From: Pagrus major
Lineage: Eukaryota > Chordata > Actinopteri > Spariformes > Sparidae
Assembly (NCBI RefSeq): GCF_040436345.1
Contig: NC_133221.1
Location: 25,311,665-25,375,664, forward strand
Reading direction: 5' to 3'
DNA length: 64,000 bases
In this document: one piece after another, positions 11,897 through 24,437 of the stretch
How positions within the stretch are numbered: position 1 is the stretch's first letter
Layout of the letters: every line of letters starts with the position of its first letter
Made by a program: the position numbers and the translations under genes
Notes under the pieces: generated by a model
The model's input: the letters and a program-made list of their open reading frames with translations, nothing else
Database searches by the model: none
Told to the model about the DNA's origin: nothing

Positions 11897-14800
11897 CTAG
11901 CTGAGGTTGATGACTGTGTGATCTATGGGGTACAGGGGTTGATTAAGAGGCGGCCATAATGGGGAGTTGTATAGAAGGACGTCCAGACGTTTGTACAGTT
12001 TCTTTGACTGACGCTTCCCCCACAGCGACCGAAGACAGTTCAGGATACCTGCATCTATCAGCCCCTGGGAGAAAAACAGCAACTGAACAGTTACAAAGAG
12101 CTTTTATGAACATACAATGGGATCGTCAGCTTGGAATGTCTGTCAATGATGGAAACAGTCAGCAAGCAGACATTTTGACTTGTCTTAGTAAGAAAAGCAC
12201 TTGAGTTACTAATAACACTGATGATGGCTTTGTTCCGTTCAAGTGTCCCTGTAAGCGCTGACATTTAGCCACAATATAAGCACAATAAATGGAATACAGC
12301 CATTTGTTTTATTACATTTATTTACACCTGCTCTTCTCAGAATGTGGCAGGCCAAAATGTGAAATCACCCATGTTCTCCTTGTACTACAGAGAGCAGATT
12401 GTATCTGTTTCAATGCGTTAGACATTGGATACACTGTGGTGAGCGTTATCTAGTGTAATTATATTGCAACATATACTTAATAATAACGTTTTTGTGTAGA
12501 GAGGAGGAATACGGTGGCCCTGAGAGCCAAAACACAACATTCTGGAAAACACGACAACATTCGTGAATTGTCGTGTTTTCTGAAATGTGTATTGACCCAC
12601 AGGGCCACCGTAGACAAAACCTCTAGAATCCAAAGAAAATAGGAAACGGCAGCTTTAAACAGCCAAAAATAGAGAAAAAAAACAGCTTATCAAATGAAAT
12701 GTTGAGGAATCTGTGCTGCTCCACTGTACCAGAAGCAACGCTTTAGTAAATTTTAATGATATTTGAATTTTTCATGATAACAAAGCTGTGCTTTGCATTT
12801 AAAGCTGAGGTTTCACACTTTATGGATGCATTTTTTCATGACTTTTGTAAATTTGGTTTATGGAGGCAGAGAGCAAACATTGACCGACCACCCTCGTATA
12901 TAAATGAGGTACAAGCGAGCAGGAGTAAGAATATTATGATGAATTATGATGGTTTTGAAAATACTGAGAATCCAGGAGTGGTAAGAGAAGTTACTATGGA
13001 CATATATGGAGTTTTTCTGCATCGAAAACATGTCAATTTTATAGCAAGTGACATGAACTTCAGATGACCACATTCACTTGTTTGTTTATGAAGGAGAATA
13101 TTTCAAACATTTTATACCATATCCACAGACAAAAGTCACGTGTCTCATCTGCTTTGTGTTGGAGCTAATAACTGAGCCGGCTATTCATGTAAGTAGACAA
13201 ATACAAATAATTGTCCATCATCACTCACCTCCACAATAAAACAAATAAGGAAGTTGAGAGCAGCCACGGCGACGAGCAGCATTTTGAAACCCATATCAGT
13301 GAAGTTGTACATTGGAAGTTGTTTACAAACTAAAGGCCCAGGATATACCACCAGCCAAGTCATCAGGCCAAGGAGGACAAACAGTAGGCTGAGGAAAATC
13401 ACTGCAAACATAAGAAGAACATCTGAGTTCAGAAACTTTGATACGTTTCACTTGTAATATTATATTTAATCAAGCTGACAACAATGAACAGCATCATCCT
13501 TGGAATGACTCACAGTTGTGATAGAGAGGTTTCTTGTGAGGGTAGCCCTTGGTGACCACCACAGCCATGATGATGTACTGGAAACCTGCCACGGCAAACA
13601 CACTGGTGTTCTCCATGTTGGGCAGATTTTCTGTTCCATAAACTGTTGAATTGAGTGGAATATACCTAAAAAACACAGGGAGGGAAGTTTTACAGTAGAT
13701 TCAAGTGTGTCATGTGTAGCTGTGGTTCTGGTCCTCCTTTAAAATCTGAGATATTGTATTTTTACTGACCAGTCCTGTGAGGTGGTGATGAAGAGCGCAG
13801 ACAGCTGGCCCACGATGACCATGCAGGTGTGGATGAAGATGCTGCCCAGGACAGGCACAGTTATCAGACTGGCTGGGGGTCTGCGGGGGTGCAGTTCCTC
13901 ACTGGGGCCTCCCCTTCCCATCACGATGGCCAGCACGGACACCACAAAAATGTCACAGGCCAGGAACTGCAGGTCGGCCATGGTCGTCTTAATCTGGACA
14001 CACACATCAACAAGTCACATGGTTCAATGAGAGTTCTTTAAGCAATAAAAAGGTTTATGTATATTTATTTCACAATATCTTTTATTTTAAGTTGAACATT
14101 TTTTGGTTTTCCATAACATCTGATCTAAAAATTGAGACGAGTTCCACTGCTACTCACCGTGTAGAGGGTGAGGACGGAGCACAGCTGAATGAGGCTGTAG
14201 AGGGCCATGTATCTAAAGAGACTGAAGGAGGTGACCAGAGAACATCGGCCCTCTCTGCACAGAAAAGAGGGAAAAATGTGTTATTGTATCTCTACTGCAC
14301 AAACTGTTCCATAAACAATCCTGGTTTGGTTGGATTTAATTATTTTCTTATTTCAACACTTTAAACACCTCCTATTTCCTCACCTGATAAGAAGCGGCAC
14401 ACAGCTGATGTTGTTAGTCTTGGAGGTGAAAGGTGAAGCGACTGAAGCCTCGGCTTCAGACAGGGAAACTCCAACATCAGCAGATCTCAGAGCCCCACAG
14501 TCATTGGCCCCGTCGCCACACATGCCCACCCGGTAGCTGTATTAAAGAGACAGGTTTGAATAATAGTTAGTGTCTTATTTAAAGTCAGGTATTAACCAGC
14601 AGTACTTCACAATTTAAATTAAAATAATCACAAATACTGCACAACAGATAATGAGGGTTCGATTTTTCCTAATTCTCAATTCTCTGCTGCCCTCAGTATA
14701 TTTCTACTCTGCTGGGTTTATTTTTTCTTTCTGTTCTTCCTCTGAGTTTCCCACTCTTCCTCTTTGTGTCTGGACTCACTTCAGCTTCTGCAGCTCCTTC

Positions 14801-17800
14801 ACCAGCTGGGTTTTCTGGTCAGGAGTCATGCGTGCAAATACAGTGGTTCGCAACAAAACCTGCAATGACAAAAAATGATGGCAAATGATCACATCTTGAC
14901 TTGACTGACTTCATACATTCATCATCTTTCTTCTTCAAGAGAAAATGGTGCTTGAAATACAGTGTCAGTCTAATGAATCTATTTGAACCAAACTATAAGT
15001 TAATTATTTTCCTTATCGCTACTCTCCTAGTTATCATATCCACTGTCAGACTGTTCCCGCTGGGAATATATAACACACAGTACCTTTGGCAGATACTCAG
15101 GGAAATGGTCACAGAGGGCAGCAAAGGACTTGCCACTTATAGCCAAGTGATAGCCAAAACCACCCTGGTACAGGCCCTGAGAGGAGAGAAGAAAAGCATC
15201 AATAACAGCGATATCTACTTAATTATTAAACACACAGAGTGCAGATAAGGACGAATATTAAGGTTCCATTTCCAATCAAACTTTATCACTGTTGTCCTTC
15301 GGGTCCTACAGCATGGCTGCGTGGGAAAAAATCCCACTCAGTCATGACACATGTTGAATGTCATTCCCTTAAATATTTATTCTTAAGTAGCAAAATCATG
15401 GCTGTAATCCAAACAGCCTCAGAATGTCATAACTGTCACACAACAACCCTTCTCCTTACAGGTGTCTAAAATATACCTTTGGCACCCATAAACAGAGTGA
15501 GAAGCAGTGAGTGTTCAGGAGTGTTGTGTGTCAGCAGGACCAACCTGAGTGATGACCTCTACGGAGCTTTGGGTGGACGTTGCCCCGCCGTCTTCCAGGT
15601 TGAACCTCAGGGTGGGCATGGACTGGGCAGTGTGGGGGGTTGCGTTGACGAATATCACCTTCTCATCAGATCCCACCATCCCACAGCTTTTTGCTACATT
15701 GACTGCTGTTAAAATGTTGTCTCCTGTGGAGAAGGACAAAACTAGATTTAACATGATGTTGATGCTGGCATCTTAATGCCTCAATAACAACAAAGTCAAG
15801 GGTCTTTTTTAACTATGTTTTTTTATACAAATACAAAACAACTCCCACCTGTGACCATGATGCTGCGAAGTTGTGCAAGTCTCAGGATGTTAATGACCTT
15901 GGCACTCTCCGGTTTTACCAGGTTTTTCATCATCAGCAAGCCCAGGAAGTGCATGTCTTTCTCTACCTCCCCTCTGTGAAAGACATACAGCTGCATTAAT
16001 CTATTGTGTTTACAGCATCATTTCTAGGAAACAAAAATGGCTCTGCCACAGAGCTGCAAAGAAGCCAGAATTACAGACTGGGTTCTCACCGTTCGATGGT
16101 CCTAAAGTCAGTGTTGCTGTCTAATGGTTTATAGGCGAGTGCAAGAACCCTGAGGCCTTCACTGGAGAAGCTTTGCAGCTTTCCTGAGAACTGTGCCGGC
16201 ACTGTAAGCACAAAGCATCCCTATTTGACACTGACAATAATTGACAGGAATTGGTGATAAAATAATTTCCATTTAAAATGCTGAACTGTATATTTACATG
16301 TTAAATAAATATTATTATTTTCATTACTGATACTAAAATACTGACCACTTTCTGCCCGACAGAGGCTAGCCACCATCTCTGGGGATCCTTTGATGAAAGC
16401 GAGAGCTGAGTGTCCCCCGCGGGCCACCGTCACCACACTCATCCGCTGCAGGGTCGAGGAAAAGGCAAACCTCTGCACAATGGCCACTGCCTCTCTCGTG
16501 GACTAACAGCAGAATGGAAGAGAAGAATAACAGTGATGTTTAAGTGGAAACTCCAGACAGAAGTTGACATATTAGGGACATCAGTGAGCAAAGCAGGTAA
16601 CTGATGTTTACCCACTTCTACATCTACATTTAATTCAGTTTGTAATTTAATACACTTACCACATGATCAAAATATAGCACTATGGTAAAAAAGGACAGAT
16701 AAATAATTGTACAAGGCATTTATAAAAAATTTGCCCCATTGATAGGTCTACATGAGAGGGATGTTCGGGTTACTCACAGGTCCTTGAGCTGAGAGCCGTT
16801 GAGTTGGAGGTCTCATAACAGCCAAAACTCTGTGGCCTCCAAACTCTGCATCCAGCGCCTTTCCATCTCCCTCTGGCTCCTCGAGCGTCTGGAAAATTAG
16901 ATACAATGTAAAGATGTGTTCAAAAGTGCTTTCAGTTGTCGTAAAAGTGCCATATAACTGCAAGTTCAAGATCTAATACAAGTCTTAAGATAATGGTTTG
17001 AATTAAGTTCACATGAAGATGACATATTATGACAATAGATTGCAGAGGGCATTGAAAAACAAAACAATATTTGAGATATAGGTTTTAAAGTATCAAAAAG
17101 TATTGTTTTTGTACAAATAGTGAACATTTTTGAACAGTACTAAGTTCTAGTCAAGCACCTCTTGAAGTAAATAAAATAAGCTTTATAGTGTCATACCCAT
17201 CCAGTGGACTCGACCATCTTGAGCTCCAGAGGGTCTCCGAGGGGCTGATCTCGCAACAGTGTCACAGTGTGACAGCAGGCCAGGCCTGTGAGCATGTTCC
17301 CTGGGGGCAGGAGGCTGGGCTCTGGGACCAGCTCAGAGAAACCAGCAGGTCCCCCCTCCATCACTCCCCACACATCCAGACCGTCCTCTGTAAGAGTACC
17401 TGTCTGGAGAAACAAGAGTACTCTGATGAAAGGCGACTTCAACATGTCAAGTGGTCATGACTGTCCCCCACACGTCCTCATTCTCACCTTGTCAAAGCAG
17501 AAGACTGACACCTTGCCGCAGATGTTGATGCGTGGTGGACTGATGCAGAAGACGCCCTGCCGCTTCAGCCTGCTCTGAGCGTAGATAGTGCCCGTGGTGA
17601 TGGCAGCTGGCAGGGCAGGAGGCACTGCGATGGTCACGATATCCAGGCTCCTAATCATCAGCTCCATCCAGGTCACCTGGACACACATTCAGACACAAGT
17701 GAGTGATATCTCTTCATTTATTGTTGCCATGTCAAATATAGACAGGCCAGAAATTATGTGGTCTTTGCATTGTAGTGTGGACTTACATTGGATCTGAAAA

Positions 17801-20800
17801 GCACCACGAAGCTGTAAATGGTGCCACTCAGAGCTGAAGAAAGAAGGACGAGATTGGAAAATGTTGGAATTGCTGACAAATTATTTGCCTAAAAGTCTTA
17901 AGTAACTCAGCAGTAGATACAGACAACATTCGTTTCTTCATAGAGTCTTTAAACAAAATAAGGCAGGTCTCTGCTAAAGCTCTTACCAACACAACCCAGG
18001 ATGAGCAGGAACTTGACAGAATCTTGGTAGAAGCGGAAGTTGGTCGGCTGAGGATACAAAATGGAGCTGACCAGGTTACCTTTGGCTGTGAAAAACCCTG
18101 TGGAGCAGATATGAAAAGGAGAACTGGCTTGAATTGGAGGGCAAACGGTAAGCTTTTAAAGGCGCCCTGTGGAGCTTCCCTGTAAACGAACAAAAGTTAT
18201 GTTTATATTCATTGTGATTCACCAAAACACATCGTGTGTGTCCTTGACTTCTTACAAACAGTTCCTTCCTTATAAACTCTTTGCAAAACTGTTTTTTTAT
18301 AGGAAATTTGGAAACCTGCAGTGTTTAGATCCATGCACAAACAAAAGAAACAAAATGGACCTGCTCATAACAAAGCTGTTCCATTTCGCTACTATATGTC
18401 AAAATTTCCACAGGTTTCCTTTAACTGACATCTCCCTAAGAAGTTAACAATTCAGCTCATCATTTTCTAGACTCACCGGTGCTTGTGACCACAGCAACAG
18501 CACCGCTGCCTCCCGGCCCACCTCCTTTTGCCTGAATGAGCTGGGTGCCACAGAAGAGGGTGTGTCTTCGCTCAGTCTCTGAGCTGTACGTCCCCTCACC
18601 AGCAGGCAGTGGGGTTTTCAGCACTGGGACACTTTCACCTGGACACAGGAATAATGCACACAGATGAATACATGTACTCCTCAATGAAAAACAATCTGGA
18701 GACTGTATTCAATGATTTGCAAATGCTTTTGTTCTGATGCTGGACTGGATTTCACCTCAGTTTCACATATCAGAGATGCTATTCAGAGCTCTGGAATCAG
18801 GCTTTTGTTGCCACATTTACTGGATTTTCCCCTTTTCTTGACCTGACCCAGTTTAAAGTGTTTTTTTTATTAAATCCTACATTTAAAGTGAAAACTGCTG
18901 CAACGCAACACTGAAGTTACTCTGAAGGTGTGTCATGGGCCGAGTGATCATGGCAATTATCATAAAGTTTAAGTTATAAAATAAGATAAGACAAGACAAG
19001 ATGTTCCTTTATTGATCCCCTTTGGAGAAATTCACAGGTAACACAGCAGTACAGAGGGAAATAAGTAGCAGCACAGAGAAGTCTCAAAAAATAGAGACAA
19101 TAATAAAGAGATATTTGAAGAAGAAAATAACAATTTGAATAGAAAATATAATAAAAACTATTTGAATAAAGATAAACATACTATATACAGTAACTGTCCT
19201 TGTATGTACACACATACTTGTGCATTATATAATAAATGTGCCTGTGCAAATGTGCAATGTTGCAAATATGACATATCTTTGCAGCTGCCCTCTGCCTGGT
19301 GGTGTTGTTTTGATGATCACCTGTGAGCATGCTCTCATTCACCAGACACTCCCCAGCCAGCAGGGCAGCATCACAGGGCAGCAGCAGACCTTCCTGAGGG
19401 ATGATTATACAGTCACCGGGGACCAGGTCCTCCGAACTCACACACTCCTCCGCTGAGAAAACACACAACTAGAAATGAGTATCCTTTTAAAGAGTTATGG
19501 GTTTAATACAGAATGACTAGACAGAAGCAGTCTGGCTTTTCTTGGCCTAATAAAACACAATTACTTCCTGATTTACCTCCTTATCTATTATCCTGAGTGC
19601 AACTGATCCATGGTAACTTTTTTCATCCATTGTTCAGCACATTTGAATTGTAAAGATGTAGAACTGACAACTACAATGCCCGACGAGGTACGATTGATTG
19701 CGTTAAGTTCTACTAAAGAGTTAAACCACTACTTGGGAAACTGAAACAATGGTGGTTCCAGTAATGCACCTATTTATGGAGAACACATGGCAGCTATTAT
19801 TGTCTCAGACAGCACCTGGGTATGGTATCAGTTGGCAACTCAAAACCATCTTTTACTGTTTCTGACCCCCTTTGAATGATGGTTATTCATCACTACATAA
19901 AACCATGGCTACAAATCAAAACTATAAACCTCTTCACCAAGCCCACAACTCATCAGGAAACTAAGGTGGTCCAAAGTGTTTCTTTAACATCAAGACACTC
20001 TGCTCTCTCTCTGCCTTCTGCCTTGATCCTTTAGCAGGATAAAACTCTTTCTGTGCCAAAAGTCTTTAGCTATTCATTTTGTTTTTAATAGATCTGCCAC
20101 TGCTCCACCTTCAGAGGAAGCACATTACTGCAATGCTAATTGAACAATATGCCAATCAAAAAACACATCCACAAAGATCGAGAAGAAAAGAACGATAAAA
20201 ATAATTCATATTGGAAGTAGAAGAAAACATTTGCATAAACTCACCTTCTGAGTTTCTCCGTATTGTGACATTTGTGACTAACCGTGCCATGCTGCGGAGA
20301 GTGACGCTTTGCTGTGGAGTAACATCAAATAAGGTTTATTTAATAACTTTTCCATCTATTTTGAGGTCTAAACAAATACATTATTATCAGATCAAGTATC
20401 CAACTGTAGGCTCACCTTGCGGATCTGATAAAGTGAGATACAGATGGACAGAATGGAGATAATGAATATACATATGGCGTAAATATAATAATTATCAATC
20501 ATCCACAGGGTGATGCTGAATAACTGGAACACATAGAAAGGGTTGATGACCTGAAGACGCAGATAAAGAGAGAGGGACAAAAAGGAAGGAGCAGGTTTAA
20601 TTCTGATAAAATCACAACCATCACAACAAGCCATCACAACAAATTCAGAGGCAGTATATAAAAGACAGATTTTTTCCATCTCACCTCTTCAAACAGTAGT
20701 TTCATGTAAGGCTTCACAGGCACATCAATAAGATTGGGCCCATACATGCGTCTCCTGAAATAATTCATGTCATGAATTACTCAGTCTGATGTTCAAGAGT

Positions 20801-23800
20801 AAGTTAGTTTCTCCATTCTTGCATCCTTTCCTACCTGAAGCTTTGCTCCAGGTGACTCAGGCCCTTTTGGAAGCCATACAGTTCCTTGCAGGTCCAGCCC
20901 TCATTGAGGACACTACAGACAAAGACAGAAGGTTTCAACATTTTGGTTAATAGAAAAGGTTAAAGGTAAGAAATAGTTGACTTTCTATACATAAAAAACA
21001 CTTTTTATTTAAATATACAGCATGAATCCAGCTGTTCAGCATTCAGTGAAGTGAGTTTCAGGGTTTCCTGTTTCAGTACCTAACACGACAAAATGTTCCT
21101 TTTCTGTCCAGCCAGATGTAGCGCAGTCCTTCAAACAGGTAGTAACGCAGCAGAGTTTTCTGTAACACATTTAAGGTCACTTTCAGTCTGTGAAAGAAGA
21201 TCCCTGAGCACATTAATCTGCAAAAAAAACAACAGTTTGCAGCTCCCTTACCCTCTCCTGGCACAGCTGAACTGTATCTCTCCATTCAGTGTCCTCCAGC
21301 TCTCCCAACAAATCCAAACTGAAAGGGACAAACCAAGTAAGCTTGTAAACTTTTTAACAGTCTTATAAGATGTGTGCATGGTGTTGAAAGGCTAAAGGTT
21401 ATGAGACATGTAGCTTACCTGCCCTCCTCTATCTCCTCTGTGAGGACCTCCACCACATGCTGCTGGCCAAAACAGTCCTGAGGAAACATAACACAAAATA
21501 CATCTGTGATTGTTGGAAATGAGGCACCTGACCCACCAATAAAGAAAGCATCTAATGCAGTAAATCAGAGACATAAAAAAGACAGAATACTGCTGTAGAC
21601 ATGGTCCTCTTTTACATCTTGCACTTGCATTCAGACAATGACACAATCACCACATATAAAGTAAAGAATGAAGTCAAGGTACAAATATTCTTAGTTCATC
21701 TTCAGCAGCATTGAGGGTGAATGTTTGTATGTATGGTAAATGTGCAAAATGGAAAGTTTAATCCACCATTATACTCCAGTAGGTAAGTGTGAATCACACT
21801 GATGGTAGTAATACCAGTCAGAAACTGCTGAAGAAAGACGAAGCATTTCCTCTAACCTGACTGAAATGGATTTTTGGAGGTAGATATTTTAAATTGGAGC
21901 TGCTAATTCCTAATAATTTGTGCTGATGTATGTACACCAGTTCAGCCATCAATATACATTAAAACTCAAGTGCGTCTTTCAAGGTTAAAGCAGTACTTTT
22001 AAAATCAGGAAATCGTTTACACATAATTGAACATTAAGTGAATATATAGACTGGACTGAGAAATTAACATTTCAGTGCAGCTTTTATAATAGCTATGACT
22101 GCTCAATCTAATATTTTATGAACCGGTCAGTTACTGCCATTATGAGCTTGAACCCCGTCCTGTATGTGTCTTAAAGAACATAAAAATTAATGTAGGACAA
22201 CGTGGCACACAGGTCAGCTGTAATTCTTGCATTGCCGAGAGAAATCCATTTTCAGCAATGCAGCCAGAGTTTCAAATCTGAGTAGGAATTAATTATTTTC
22301 TCACTCTTATTAGCAGAATATCTGCCAAAGCCAGAGGGCAAGAGCAGCAGCGGGCGAGGACACCAAGCCTTGGGCGCCAGTGAAACACAATCAGGAGGAG
22401 ACCAAAGGACAGCAGGGCAGCCAGGCGACACAACCACACCCGCCAGCGCACCCACTTATACCCCTGAGCATCCTGGTGAGGCAAAGGAGTCACACAGTCC
22501 AGTCAGATTCAAATACAGGTTCATTTCTATACAGCTTAGTTTATCAGCAGTCACATGAAGATAAAAGAAAAGCCAGATTGTTACAGCGGCTTGTTCGGCT
22601 TTCAACAGTGATACTTGAACCAAATGCGGCAGAGATATTCAAAACCACTGGTTCCTCTGAATCTGTAAATATATCAGGGTTATAGGGAACCATGCACATC
22701 TCTAACTTCTAACATTACATGTAAAGCTGGCATGTGTCATTCTAGGTTTCAATTCAAGCAAGCGAAGCAGACAACCACAAGCACTTCAGCCTGTTCACAA
22801 AGACTCTCGACCGTCACATAAAATTTTCCCCATTTTTTCCTCTTTTCTCGTCTATATCTAACTCTCTGTAGTAAATTTCATTTGCCACACTTGTGGTCGA
22901 TTGAGCAGAAACACTGTGGAGGTTCTTACCATGTGTGACTCAGGGCTGAGCAGGGGGTCTCGTGGACTGGGTGAGGGGAGTCCGCTCAGCGGCTCCACCA
23001 CACTACCTACAGGTTACAGGTTTCACACCATTAACACAACAATACCTCTGCTACAACATACACCACGTGAACTGACCTGCACAATCACACCCTCAGTCAA
23101 TATTAACACTCAAGTCAGGCTTCTTTATACAGCACCTTTCATACAAACATCATGCCTGCAGCAAGGCTAAAACAATACAAGTCAAAACAACAATAGAGAA
23201 CAGTAAAGAGAAACTGCGAGGTTTACAAATGTTAATATCACATAAAAATCAGTAAAGAAAAAATGTAATCAATGGACGAAAGTGTGAAAATCAATGATGA
23301 AGACTTAAAAACTGAGGCAAAAAAGGACAAGGCCCCCTCAGAAGAAACAGATTAAAAATATATATCTTAAGGTTTCTTTAAAAAAGCTTTGTGGTGACAT
23401 GGTTTACCTTTTCACTTCTGTATGAAGTCAGTGGTGGAAGATAAAAACGTGGCAGGTTTTGTGTGTACAATAATAAAAAAAATCTAATATAAACTTCACG
23501 GCTGAGTGATCAGACACCCCTCAGACCTTACAGCACTACATTTATAGTTTGGGTCAAGGTGGTTTTAACAGTGCTTTTGGGTGTTCAATTCATTTAACCC
23601 CTCTGCAACCAAACTTTAGTCAGATATGTGAGCTGGTGGGAGATTCAAGAGCTACCACCAACTGTAATAAGGTCAGTAAACCCGACGGAAACACTGTGAG
23701 CTCCTCAAGAAACATTAACTTTTAAAGGGCTACGGACGAGAGTAAAATGCCTCATAAAGCGATATAAATTATCTTTAAACTCACAGTAAAGTACATATAT

Positions 23801-24400
23801 ACACAGTATACAACAGCAGAGGAGTTAAAAACAAGTGCAGTAAAGCTAGTTGTTTGTTTAACCTGATGCTCGCTTCCGCCTCCAAAAGACCTGGAAAACG
23901 TCGAAACGAAACCACATTCCTTCGTTTGAAAAGACATTTGAGGAAGAGACAGAACTTACCGCCAGTCGAGACCGGAAGTCTTACATAAATATATTCCCGA
24001 AAGTGATAAAGTCGCTATGAAGAGTGAGTAAAAGAGAGAGCTGTCGCTGCCACAGCCCCGCTGTGTTTAACCTGCGCAGTGCCTCGAAGTGCGGCTACCT
24101 GTCTGAGGTACCTGTTGGACCGGCTGCTGAGGCAGAGCTGAACACGAGCCCCGCGGCCGTGTGTGGCATCAGATTAACCCAGGATCAGGAACAAATGCGA
24201 AGAAAGGGACATTTAATGCGGTTACTACACACTGTTTATTACACTGTTCACGGGACTGCCACTCCCTGAGAAATGGACGCGAAAAGACACACTATCGACT
24301 CGTGATTTCTTCATACGACGACGCCAAAGAACCGATAAAGTAGCCATCTCAACATTAAAAAAGTTACAGTTGTCAATAAATATTTAGTAATACTTTCCCG

Positions 24401-24437
<37 letters not shown>

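Noticed and set aside
23752-23937. Minus-strand frame starting [10 protein letters not shown] as the ATP13A2 N-terminus
   Set aside because: Its usable donors leave phase 0 or 2, while the next exon needs phase 1 and would hit a stop in phase 0. The MDRR start at 26444 fits exactly.
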